Assembly: GCA_963682055.1 (NCBI GenBank)
Contig: OY821747.1
Location: 16,108,258 to 16,172,257 of the forward strand
DNA: 64,000 nucleotides
From: Primula veris
Taxonomy: Eukaryota; Streptophyta; Magnoliopsida; Ericales; Primulaceae
Direction: 5' to 3'
This document shows, piece by piece, positions 36,336 through 46,303 of the stretch (position 1 is its first letter; the number at the start of each line of letters is the position of its first letter). Position numbers and translations under genes: made by a program. The notes under the pieces are model-generated. The model was given only the letters and a program-made list of their open reading frames with translations. It did not search any database and was not told where the DNA came from.

Positions 36336-37147
36336 TGTTGGTGGGTGGCTCTCTCTAACTAAAATGTAATGTTGTTTAGAGAGATGTGTTTGATGTGTAT
36401 TGTGTTTCAGAATGTTGTGTTTCTGATGTGCAGGGGAGCTGCCTATATATAGGCTGATGAGTATCTCAGCCATTAAGTCCACTTAATACTGTCAGTTTTC
36501 AAATTTTGAAACTGCAGTATTAACTCTGCAATAAATTCATATTCATTGCATCAGTTACAGATTTGCTGGAAACTTTCATGACCACTCCTGTGATTTATAC
36601 AAAACTTCTTTTCTGTCTTGGGACAAGACCTGAGACCCGAGACCCGAGACCCGAGACATTCCCCAAACCCCAAATCCAAAATCCCAAATCTCAAATCCCA
36701 TATCCCAAATCCCAAATCCCAAATCTCAAGGCCCACGCCCGTGCCCGTGACCCGAGCGAGCGGACGCGTGTGTGGTACACACTTAATACACACATGTGTA
36801 TGTGAACACACAACTAATATCCATATGGGATGGCTTTGTATATATATTGTAAAAATGACTATTCATTTTCCAATGTGGAACAATTACCAATGACTTCTCC
36901 CCATTTAATTTATTTTCCAGAATTAAAAGTTTTCCTCTTTCTCAACCCCAATCTTTGAATTCAATTTCCATTCACACTCATTCTCCGAATAGCTCATGCG
37001 ACATACCGTTACGAATCTTGTCATACCAGCTACTCAAGCGTCTTGAGTATGGTGTCAAAAGACAACGGCTGTCGCTTGGAATCTTGACTCAAAGATGGTC
37101 ATGTGACCATTCAGAAACTACCATGTTTTAACATGGTTTTTCCAACA
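36336..37147 (-). repeat. 3' LTR of the second copia element
   Basis: On the minus strand it runs from TGTTGGAAAAACCATG to CCACCCACCAACA, about 812 bp, with a short TGTTGG/CCAACA inverted repeat. It contains a CTATATATAGGC promoter box (about 36450). A patch of simple repeats at 36627-36730, built of CCCGAGA and CCCAAAT units, lies inside. The left border is inferred from the end motif only. Confidence 0.6.
36627..36730. repeat. simple repeats CCCGAGA and CCCAAAT
   Basis: Three to four units of GACCCGAGA followed by about nine units of a 7-bp CCCAAAT-like word. Open frames across it encode only repeats such as PETRDPRPET. Confidence 0.85.
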
Positions 37148-37704
37148 ATCCCCCACATGAATGAAATTAGCTTAAAAGCCCATGTCTTAAAATGTAAACA
37201 AGAGAACCGAAAAAGTTCACTATCTAACGTCAGGTAGCACGCGCCTTGAACCTGCCATAGCGGAGTACCACCCAGAATACTGTTATTAGGTAGCTGTAAA
37301 TGCTTGAACCCTTAAGTTTTGTGTATCCCAAAATGACACCCGCACAGTGCCCTCTCTGCCCACGTACTAATCCCTTTAGTTCTTGTCCATATTTGGCCTG
37401 GACAGCCTTGGCACGTTCAACCAAGTATTCTAGTGATTTAGCCCACGCTCATCACATGGTACCGGCCTTACACACTTATTATAGGTGGTTCCAAGTAGAA
37501 GGTGTCCTGACTCATTTTACTCGACCTTCGAGATACTTGGATCATTAAGAACCCCATGCTCACCCTTACTACGGTACATGTCTATCACTCTGTCATCATG
37601 GAAATGGGCTGGGAACTACAGGTTACCGAGTGCTTTGTTCGGCTGCCTACACAGTTCAGTTTCTCATTGAACCCAGCAGGTAAATCCCATATGGGTTGGG
37701 TTGC
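37148..37704 (-). other. non-coding stretch between RNase H and the 3' LTR
   Basis: Lies between the RNase H stop and the purine tract of the second copia element. No frame or domain seen. Its length (about 0.56 kb) is larger than usual for copia elements. Confidence 0.45.
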
Positions 37705-39168
37705 CTATGGGGAGGCTACCAATTTAATGGACTTCAATCCCATTCCTTTCGATGACGCTTCGACTCTATCTTGAGTCAAGCCCTTTGTAAATGGATCTGA
37801 AATGTTATCCTTTGATCTCACAAAATCTAAGAATACAACTCCGTTAGCTAACAATTTTCTTACGGATTTATGTCTCCGACGTATATGTCGAGACTTTCCA
37901 TCATACATATGGTCATGAGCCCGCGCATTAGTTGATTGACTGTCGCAATGCATGCTTATCGCAGGAACAGGGTTTGGCCACATTGAAATCACTTCCAAGA
38001 AGCTTCTCAGCCAATCTACCTCTTCAGACGCCAAGTCCAAGGCTATGAATTCTAATTCCATAGTTGACCTTGCGATGTAAGTTTGTTTGGAGGATCTCCA
38101 AGACATGGAAGCACCTCCTATTATAAACACATATCCACTCGTGGATCTTGTGTTGTTGGAGTCTGATATCCAGTTGGCATCTGAATACCCTTCCAGTACC
38201 GCTGGATATCTGATATAGTGCAACCCATAATCGGCTGTATATCTCATATATCTGAGAAGCTTTACGATGGCCTTCCAGTGCTACCCATTTGGATTACTGG
38301 TATACCTGCTCAGTATACTTACTGAGTTGGCTATATCAGGTCTAGTATAGTTCATTACATACATGAGACTGCCTATGATAAGAGAATTCCAATTGTCTCA
38401 CACTTTTGCCGAAATTCTTTTTCAGGCTACAGTTGAACTCAATTGGAGTTTTGGACATTGCATTACTACCACTGTCAAATTTGTCAAGTGTTTATCTAGC
38501 ATAATGACCTTGACGCAGGGCATACCCATCTGATGTCTTGGTGATTTTTATACCAAGTATAACGTCAGTTATACCCAGATCCTTCATATCGAAATGGTGT
38601 GATAACATTTTCTTAGTGGAGTTGATCTTATCAGTACTCCCTATTATAATCATGTCGTCCGCATAGAGGCAAACTACTACACATTCCTTTTCATTTCCTT
38701 TCATGTAGACACATTTGTCACACTCATTTATGCGAAAGCCATTTGATAGCATGATTTTATCAAATTTCTCGTGCCATTGTTTGGGTGCTTGTTAAAGTCC
38801 ATACAGAGACTTTACAAGTTTGCACACCATGTGCTCTTTCCCTGAAACTACAAACCTTTCAGGTTGTTCCATATAAATTTTTCATTCTAATTCTCCATTT
38901 AGAAAAGCCGTCTTTACATCCATCTGATGTACTTTCAGATCAAACAGTGTCGTGAGAGCAATGACGATCTGAATCGACGTTTTTTTCTGGAGACAGGAGC
39001 GTACGTGTCGAAATAATCGACACATTCAGTTTGCCTGAAGCCTTTGACTACAAGTCTTGCCTTGTATTTCTCGATCGTACCATCAACCTTTAACTTCCTC
39101 TTGAAGATTCACTTGTGACCTAGGGGCTTGAATCCTTGCGGAAGATCCACTAGTTCCCAAGTGTGGTT
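37705..39168 (-). pseudogene. copia reverse transcriptase and RNase H remnant
   Basis: RNase H is open at 37705-38247, with [20 protein letters not shown] and the end motif [16 protein letters not shown]. The RT is open at 38492-38752 with the catalytic block CLYADDMIIIGS (here ADD replaces the usual VDD) and KDLGITDVILGIKI. Upstream RT pieces are in other frames: QAPKQWHEKFDK near 38780-38800, preceded by a TAA stop. Frames break at about 38250-38490 and 38760-39168. Confidence 0.85.
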
Positions 39169-40770
39169 TTATATAATCGATTCAATCTCATTATAGATTG
39201 CTTCTTCCCAATATTGGGAATCCGATGTTGACATAGTATGTTGATATGTCACCGTTTCACCTTCTATCATAAAGGTTACGAAATCAAACCCATAGGAATT
39301 TTTCTTCCTTGCCCTTTTGCTGCATTGAGCCTCTTCTTCTTCTTTCTCTGACGGTTCACTTGCCCCCACATTTCCATCACTGTTCAACTCTTGAGTTTGT
39401 ATAGGTGTTGGCATTCTACGGGAAAAGATATCTTCAAACAAAGTAGCCTCTCGATTTTCAATTATCATATTTACATGCACATCGGGGGTTTCCGACTTGT
39501 GTACGAGAAACCGATACGCACTGTTGTTTTGTGCATAATCAATGAACACACAATCCACCATTTTCGGACCAATTTCCATCCTCTTAGAAGCGAAGATTAG
39601 GACCTTAGCGAGACATCCCCAAACTCTCAGGTTCTTATAGCTAGGTTGATGACATTTCCATAATTCGTATGGTGGTTTGTCTCGCTTCTTATGTGGTAAC
39701 TTGTTTAAAACATAGTTAGCATAAATCAACGCTTCCCCCCATATGTTCTGGGGTGACCCAGAACTTAACATCGCATTCATCATTTGCTTTAGCGTTCTAT
39801 TTTTATGCTCCGCAACTCCATTTTGCTCCGGGGAGTATGGAGTTGTGTTTTGATGAATAATGCCACTCTCAGTACATATTTGTGCGAACGGCGCTTCATA
39901 TTCACCGCCTCTATCACTCCTCAATATTTTAATCTTTTTATTGAGTTGATTCTCTACTTCAGTTTTATATAGAATGAACATATCTACTGCATCGCTTTTA
40001 CTTTTCATTAAGTAAACGTAACAGTATATGGTACAATCATGTATAAAAAGTTATGAAGTATCTTTTACCTCCTCTTGTTTAAATAAATTTCAAATCACAC
40101 ACATCTGTGTGAATCAAACCAAGAGGTTTACTATCTCGTTCAACATGTTAAAACGATGATTTGGTTAACTTTGTTTCTACACATATTTCACATTTATGTT
40201 GTTTATTAAAGACAAAGTTTGGTATTACTTGCAATGATATTAATTTCTTTATAGAATTAAAATTCACATGTCCTAATCTACCATGCCACAAATGAAATGA
40301 CTCAAAGATATAAGCAGAATCTGAAATATTATTGGCCAACTTGGCAACAGTCATTACATTACTGGTGCTGGCCTCAGTCTTAGCACCTTTATTCGCAAAC
40401 TCAACTTTAGGAGCTGGAGTTCCTATATTTAACTTAAACATGTCGTTGGTCATATAGTCACGCCCTACATAAATACCATTTTTGGTGATTACAATTTTAT
40501 CGGATTGAAAAACAAGTTTAAAACCCTTCTTCACCATCACCGAGCCTGAAACCAGATTCTTGCGAATATCTGGTAAATAGAGCACCCCAGTCAGCGTCAG
40601 CTCTTTCCCTGATGTCAAGTTCATCACCACAGTTCCCTTTTCTTCCACCTTGGAAGTAGTAGAATTGCCCATGAAGTAGGTCTCATCATCCACCGCCTCG
40701 TAGGTCTTGAACATCCACTTGTTGGAGCAGATGTGGCTCGTGGCGCCGGTATCTAGCCACCATTCCTTGG
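39169..40770 (-). pseudogene. copia protease and integrase remnant
   Basis: The protease motif DTGATSHICSN is readable near 40740-40770 in a frame shifted from gag. 40148-40714 holds the rest of the protease, the pre-integrase region HLWHGRLGHVNF and the zinc pair CEICVETKLTKS. After a disrupted stretch at 40010-40147, 39169-40008 holds the integrase core with KILRSDRGGEYEAPF, NTTPYSPEQNGVAEHKNRT and WGEALIYANYVLNK, the catalytic D and E in place, then the acidic linker to RT. Confidence 0.87.
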
Positions 40771-41550
40771 ATGCATGTCATCCTCTACAAGGTTCACTTC
40801 GGAGACCACTGCAAAGAGATGCATGTCATCCTCTACTCCCTCAGCCACATTGGCCTGAGTTGGAGCTCTCATCTTCCCCTTGGCCTTAAAGTTCTTCGGT
40901 GGGAGTTTGGGCTTAGCAGTGCGTTTATTGTCATAACAGTCCGCAGCATGATGACCGGTCATGTTACACACAAAGTAGGTTCCCGTAATTTTTTTTGCAA
41001 CAACAGCACCGCCTACGTTGTCAGGGCGTTTCCGCTTGACATGCGAGGCCTCAACCATGTGGGCTTTTGCCACCGAGCTACTAGTAATACCGCCTTTCTT
41101 TTCAAAACGGCGGTTGTTCTGCTCGATATTCAACCTCTCTATGAGCCCCTCCAGACTCATTGGCTTCCGCTTGTGCTTCAGTTAGTTCTGAAACTCCTTC
41201 CATGACGGTGGCAATTTCTCAATCATGAGAGCCACCTGGAAAGGTTCATTAATAACTAGCTCTTCAGCATCAAACCGATGGTATATGAGTTGTAGCTCCT
41301 CAACCTGCTCAATGACACTCCTATTATCGGTCATCATGTACTCGTGAAAGTCTGTGACGACAAATTTTTTTACTCCAGCGTTATTCGCCTTGTACTTCTT
41401 TTCGAGAGTCTCCCAAAACTCATTTACAGTTGCTTTGGGTTCGAAGACACTAAATAGGGTGTCATCTAGAGCACACATGATTCAGTTCCGGCATAGTTAG
41501 TCGGCATGTCTCCATACCTCAACCGCCGAGAACGACTGCTCGTCCAGATC
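40753..41550 (-). pseudogene. copia gag remnant with damaged zinc knuckle
   Basis: 41182-41478 encodes a UBN2-type gag core (EFWETLEKKYKAN, ALMIEKLPPSW). Its N-terminal start is readable in another frame up to about 41545 (EQSFSAVEVWRHAD, then stops). 40753-41160 continues with LEGLIERLNIEQNNRRFEKK and a zinc knuckle in which the first cysteine is a tyrosine (YFVCNMTGHHAADC; the family has CxxC at this place). A frameshift near 41170 separates the two parts. Confidence 0.82.
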
Positions 41551-41583
41551 ATGTGATCATTCGGAAACATGGCTTTTCCAACA
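41544..41583 (-). repeat. first 40 bases of the 5' LTR, remainder deleted
   Basis: On the minus strand the piece starts TGTTGGAAAAGCCATGTTTC and continues GAATGATCACATGATC, matching the start of the 3' LTR (TGTTGGAAAAACCATGTT...GAATGGTCACATGACC). Gag sequence follows directly, so the rest of the LTR, the primer site and the gag start were deleted. Confidence 0.65.
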
Positions 41584-41910
41584 CATGTATCATCAACTTT
41601 AGTAATGGACAATTTATTTTTTCTATAAATTTCAATATGAAAATTACGACACATAATTAAATTTATAAACTTTATTTTCTATTAATATTAATATAGTATA
41701 GGTGGATCAATATTGAAGGGTCTGATGCTATTTTTATCTAATTTATTGACGGTCAACAAAAGTTCTAATTTATTTATTCAATCAATTTTATAAGAAACTA
41801 AATGTTCAACAAAGTTTTCCACAAGAAAATTATTTTGCACCAATCACATAGAAAACAAAGATTTTCCCACTAAAACATTTATACCTAAATTATTTTACAG
41901 CGAAACAAAC
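41584..41910. other. spacer between copia element and inverted-repeat element
   Basis: AT-rich, no gene or repeat seen. Confidence 0.5.
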
Positions 41911-41919
41911 GAAACCTAA

Positions 41920-42168
41920 GAGTTTTTTGCCAAAATGGTCCAGTGGACCACTTAAATTCCCAGAATGGGCTACCTTTCTGTAATATTCCCAAAATGGTCT
42001 ACTTTCGAAAAACGACCGATCGAAATGATAAAAACGACCGGTCGTTTTTATCATGAACTCTCTGGAACAATTTGGACCAAAAACGATCGGTCGTTTTGTC
42101 AAATTCGATCGGTCGTTTTTCAGACCAAAAACGATCGGTCGTTCTGTCATTTCGATCGGTCGTTTTTA
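41920..42168. repeat. left terminal inverted repeat of the foldback-like element
   Basis: The outer 90 bases are unique sequence (GGTCCAGTGGACCACTTAAA, itself holding the palindrome GGTCCAGTGGACC). The inner part is an array of AACGACCGATCG/CGATCGGTCGTT motifs. The array continues with poorer symmetry to about 42285. Confidence 0.93.
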
Positions 42169-42640
42169 TTGTGAATTCTCTGGAAGAAATCATACCTAAA
42201 ACGATCGGTCGTTTCTTATAACGATCGGTCGTCTGTTGAAAAACGATCGGTCGTTTTTGACTGTCGACCGATCGACTGTAAAGAATTTACAGAACAAGAA
42301 TTTTTTGCAGTTTTGGACACTGATTTGACAAAAAATATATAAAAACATGATCCCCTTTTTGAACATGATCTCTTAAAAAATGATGTCGTAAATTAATATG
42401 TTTAGTACGAGAGTGTTGGATCGGATTTTTCGAAAGATTTATGCACTAGTATTATCACATAAAATGATGTCGTAAATTAATATGTTAGGTACAAGATGTG
42501 TAGGTGACGTTTTACTAAACATCCGATTTAAAACAAGGAAATGTCACAACATCCGATTTAAAACGAAGTTAAACAAATCTAAACTATTAAGGAAAACGAA
42601 CCATAAAATGCAAGCGAAAAATTGGCCATAGTTTTGCCTA

Positions 42641-43010
42641 AAAACGGTCAATCGCCACAAATGAAAACAACAAAAATAACCCAATCAACTAGATATATAT
42701 GCGCACAAGTTATAATAACATCAAAATCGCATTTGTAGAATTATAAATACGCAATCTCACAACGTCATACAAATTAACACTTAATGATAAATAGCAACAT
42801 AACATAAAAAAGATTCATAACATAAAAACGGTCAATCGCCACAAATGAAAACAACAAAAATAACCCAATCAACTAGATATATATGCGCACAAGTTATAAT
42901 AACATCAAAATCGCATTTGTAGAATTATAAATACGCAATCTCACAACGTCATACAAATTAACACGTAATGATAAATAGCAACATAACATAAAAAAAATTC
43001 ATAACATAAA
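42641..43010. repeat. tandem duplication, two units of about 184 bp
   Basis: AAAACGGTCAATCGCCACAA starts at 42641 and 42825. The two units are almost identical through ATAGCAACATAACATAAAAA. They lie downstream of the element's gene. Confidence 0.9.
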
Positions 43011-43164
43011 TGCAAAGCGTTTGCTACTTATTACATCAAAAACAACGTTGGAAGAAAATGAAAAACAAAGGAAATACAACGCAAAATAAAAGAGAGGTAT
43101 TTCTCCCCCTTTGACATCATAAATGAAAAACAAATGAAATACAACGCAAAAATAAAATAACAGC

Positions 43165-44511
43165 CTAGTCGCGGTGGGAGGTCGCGTCGTCCTCTTCGTC
43201 GGCGTCATCGTCGGGACCGGCTAGATCGGGAAAATACCCGTAGAACTTTGCCCGTTGCTCGGCGCTTATCCTATCAATTTCATCCAAGTCTTCTTGACTT
43301 GTGTTCATGGAGCGAAACATGCGTCGGTGGAGTCGCACATTTTGATATTGGTCGATATATAGATCGTCGTAGAATTGTTCGGTGCGCGGAGGACGGTTGG
43401 AAGATCCGACTTGAGCTTTTCCTCGACCTCGAGTGGGACGAGAAGAGGAAGGAATGTGAGACGGGGGAAGGGACTCGGAGGAAATAGGCACGTCCTCACG
43501 AGGGGCTTGCGGTGTGGCCTTAGGGCCGACATACTCTTCCTCTTCGGGGGAAAGAGTAGTGTAGTCGTGGCCGGACACCCGTTTACCGGACCAAGTAATG
43601 GTCTTGGCGGTAGTGTTGAATTTTATTGACATTTGGGCAAGATAAGAGGTGTCCCAAATGTGTTTATCCTTATTCTTGAAAAGGGTTCCACCGGGAACAA
43701 GGTTTAGGTCCTTTAAGATGGCCGAAATCAAGGCACCGTAAGGTAGCCCATTCTTAGATTTCGTTTTGAGCGAATCCATCTTAAAGAATATGAGAGTCAC
43801 GAAGTCAAGCTTGACTCGGTGATGGATGCACCCTAGAAGGAAGATGTACTCATTGGTAACATCCGTGAAATTTGAAGTATGAGGGAGGACGATGTGAGAG
43901 AGGATGTGGTAGGCTAATTTATTTCTAAATAGAAGGCCGTGGGCTTTGTTAGAGCGATTGTTGTGGGCGGGATGAAATAGCTCATCTTTGAAATCGGTAA
44001 AATTAACGATGTTTAGCATTTCGCAAAGTTCGTTACTTTGCTCGTACACCCCCGCAGCATCGAGGTGTAGAAGATTTCGTAAACGGTCTATACCGTAAAC
44101 GAAGGCCTGGCCATTAAACGATGAACGCAAGCGGAGTGCGTCATCATGACCCCTATCAAGAACTAGGTTATGGTAAAATTCATATATATTTTCAATGAAG
44201 AAAGGCTCTTTTAGAGTAAGAATTACGTTGAGTTTTTGAAAGTTTAAATCTTGCATGAGAAGAGGAAAACGTTCAACGAATAAAGGCATATCTATGGTAA
44301 AATTAGTCAATATAGATCTTTTACCCATTGCAGATGGATAGAGAGGAGGAAGGGAGCTGGAAGAGGCACCGGGGCCCGATGGTGGAGCGGTGGAGGAGCC
44401 GGTTCGTCGACCGCGAGGAACACGGGAGCGGCTCGGGGACGGAGGCACGTAGTCGTCGTCATGTTCGTCGACGAGGTTTGGTTGAGCTTGAGCTTTCTTG
44501 GTGCGAACCAT
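43165..44511 (-). CDS. putative plant transposon protein (Transposase_32-like), 448 aa
   Basis: One uninterrupted frame of 448 codons begins with MVRTKKAQAQ at 44511. Residues 1-60 are basic then Ser/Pro-rich. Residues about 65-300 form a globular domain that resembles the Pfam family named putative plant transposon protein: EFYHNLVLDRG (110-120), FRNKLAYHILSHIVLPHTSN (195-214), then ITLLxxCI-like EYIFLLGCIHHRVKLDF and LPYGALISAILKDLNL (256-271). A linker with RGRGKAQ follows, then an acidic tail (DDDADEEDD). The biochemical function of this family is unknown to me. It lies centrally in the inverted-repeat element, with a TATATATATAACTC promoter box about 95 bases upstream on the same strand. 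The intact frame and near-identical TIRs suggest recent activity. Assignment is by eye and should be treated as probable. Confidence 0.75.
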   Translation of the reverse strand: MVRTKKAQAQPNLVDEHDDDYVPPSPSRSRVPRGRRTGSSTAPPSGPGASSSSLPPLYPSAMGKRSILTNFTIDMPLFVERFPLLMQDLNFQKLNVILTLKEPFFIENIYEFYHNLVLDRGHDDALRLRSSFNGQAFVYGIDRLRNLLHLDAAGVYEQSNELCEMLNIVNFTDFKDELFHPAHNNRSNKAHGLLFRNKLAYHILSHIVLPHTSNFTDVTNEYIFLLGCIHHRVKLDFVTLIFFKMDSLKTKSKNGLPYGALISAILKDLNLVPGGTLFKNKDKHIWDTSYLAQMSIKFNTTAKTITWSGKRVSGHDYTTLSPEEEEYVGPKATPQAPREDVPISSESLPPSHIPSSSRPTRGRGKAQVGSSNRPPRTEQFYDDLYIDQYQNVRLHRRMFRSMNTSQEDLDEIDRISAEQRAKFYGYFPDLAGPDDDADEEDDATSHRD

Positions 44512-44605
44512 GGTTGGATTTTTTAAAAAATTAGGGTTGTTGAAGAATTGGTATTTTCAAGAAACGGAATCAATCGATTATTGATTATAAGGATTAATAA
44601 GAGAA

Positions 44606-44622
44606 TTGAGTTATATATATAT
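44606..44622 (-). promoter_or_regulatory. candidate TATA box of the element's gene
   Basis: On the minus strand the sequence reads CTATATATATATAACTC, about 95-115 bases before the start codon at 44511. No other core element was identified. Confidence 0.45.
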
Positions 44623-44969
44623 AGATATTTGGGATTTTTAGAAAATTTTAGGGAGAGGGGGTGAATTTTTTGATAAAGAGAGATGAAAGGTTTTGAAAAG
44701 TGAAAGAGAATTAGGGTTGAAAGAGGTTTAAAAACTGGAAAACAGAAAAACGATCGGTCGTTTTGGAATTACGATCGGTCGTTTTTGGACAAAAATGTTC
44801 CAGTGAGCACACTGAAAAAACGATCGGTCGTTTTTGTATAACGATCGGTCGTCTGTGTAAAAACGATCGGTCGTTTTTCACAGAGATCGGTCGTTTTTGT
44901 ACAAAATTCTTCCAGTGAGCACACTTAAAAAACGACTGGTCGTTTTTGAAGAACGATCGGTCGTCTGTG

Positions 44970-45218
44970 TAAAAACGACCGATCGAAATGACAGAACGAC
45001 CGATCGTTTTTGGTCTGAAAAACGACCGATCGAATTTGACAAAACGACCGATCGTTTTTGGTCCAAATTGTTCCAGAGAGTTCATGATAAAAACGACCGG
45101 TCGTTTTTATCATTTCGAACGGTCGTTTTTCGAAAGTAGACCATTTTGGAAATATTACAGAAAGGTAGCCCATTCTGGGAATTTAAGTGGTCCACTGGAC
45201 CATTTTAGCAAAAAACTC
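44970..45218. repeat. right terminal inverted repeat of the foldback-like element
   Basis: Mirror copy of 41920-42168. Inside it, from about 44745, are further motif copies arranged as direct repeats spaced by TTCCAGTGAGCACACT. Confidence 0.93.
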
Positions 45219-45227
45219 GAAACCTAA

Positions 45228-46303
45228 CATGTAACTTCTAAATGAATGCGGGACAATCCACTGAAAATGAATTACAATAGTTTCGGTATTATTAGTTGAA
45301 TAAATGTTCTAAAATGATATTCTATGATATTTGATAATTTGTATTATATTCTATCTAGATGATATTTCAAGATAAAAATATGCAAATTAATTTTAATTAT
45401 TAATGATATGAGGCAGTACTGTGATGGAGTATAATACAATCTGTGAAATACTAGAATTAATGATTTCATAATTTAAAAAAAGGGGGTCAAAAAACGAAGC
45501 GAAACTTGTTTTAAAAAATTGTCAATATTCGTAAAAGGTGAGAGCAAATTGTAATTAGAAAAACTTAATGACTAAGATATGATATAAAAAAAACAGCTCA
45601 TTCCTAGCTGTCACCGACTTTCTCCCCATCCTTTAAATACTGCTTACACTATCAGATACTTAGTAGTATAATTTATTTATTTATTTATTTATTATTATTG
45701 GTATAAATAGTGTGACACACCACCTCAAAAACCGAGTCAAAAACATCTCTGAAAACTCGCTATCAAGAAACAGAAAAACAAAAGTAAACAAAACGACAAA
45801 AACTGTTTTATTTGACCCAAATATCACAAAATATATACAAAAATAATAAATAAAATTTACTAGAAGAAAGCCCCACCCCCCAGATTCCATCAATGGAGAA
45901 GTTTCTCTCAAATCATCCTATTATATCTTTGTATCTGTAAATATTAATTAATCAATACACCTTCATACATAATACATACATACATAATATAATTAAATTA
46001 GATCTGAGGTATCTTCAGGATGGCGGTGCACGGGATAAATATTAATATTAATATTAATATTAATTAATTCACCACAGCTATACAAATAGATCTTTTGTAC
46101 CAAAAATAAATTAATATATATTTACATATTAGATCTGTGGGAGGGATCATATGGTGATGTACGGGATGATTTTGAATATTAATTAATTATTTCATTCATA
46201 CACCATCATAAACACCTACACACATATATATTTATATATTTATATATTTATATATTTATACATACACACACATATATATAATAATAATAAATAAATAAAC
46301 TAG
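45228..46303 (+). other. promoter and leader region of the PHD-finger gene
   Basis: No gene. Contains an ATTT repeat (45672-45692), a TATAAATAG box at 45702-45710, an ATTAAT repeat (about 46040-46066), and TATATTTA repeats (about 46226-46260). Two related blocks starting AGATCTG at about 46000 and 46130 look like an old duplication. The transcription start is unknown. Confidence 0.45.

Larger units (their letters stand above)
36336..41583 (-). mobile_element. second Ty1/copia retrotransposon, decayed
   Basis: Minus-strand element. Gag, protease, integrase, RT and RNase H follow in copia order from 41550 to 37705, then a non-coding stretch, a purine tract (TGTGGGGGAT on the minus strand, near 37148-37157) and a 3' LTR. 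At the 5' side only about 40 bases of LTR remain and join gag directly. Target duplications do not match, as expected after such a deletion. Confidence 0.85.
41920..45218 (-). mobile_element. foldback-like element with long TIRs and one gene (MULE-type target duplication)
   Basis: A 3299-bp unit starts GAGTTTTTTGCC and ends GGCAAAAAACTC-like (with one change). Terminal inverted repeats cover 41920-42168 and 44970-45218 with three differences that I can count. The flanks are a perfect 9-bp duplication, GAAACCTAA, at 41911-41919 and 45219-45227. Nine-base duplications and long TIRs are features of Mutator-like and foldback elements. Both ends are packed with copies of ACGATCGGTCGT-like imperfect palindromes (about 10 left, 14 right). 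The middle carries one intact minus-strand gene and a tandem 184-bp duplication. No MURA-type transposase is visible, so mobility would need a partner or an unrecognised function of its own gene. Confidence 0.9.

Noticed and set aside
36563..36893. Frames with PETRDPRPET and PKSQIP repeats
   Set aside because: They are translations of 7-bp simple repeats inside the LTR.
44711..45085. Overlapping reading frames rich in KNDRSF, KTTDRF and KRPIV repeats, also at 41890-42193
   Set aside because: They are translations of the GATCGGTCGTTTT motif array in the TIRs, open in many frames on both strands, with no start context or domain.
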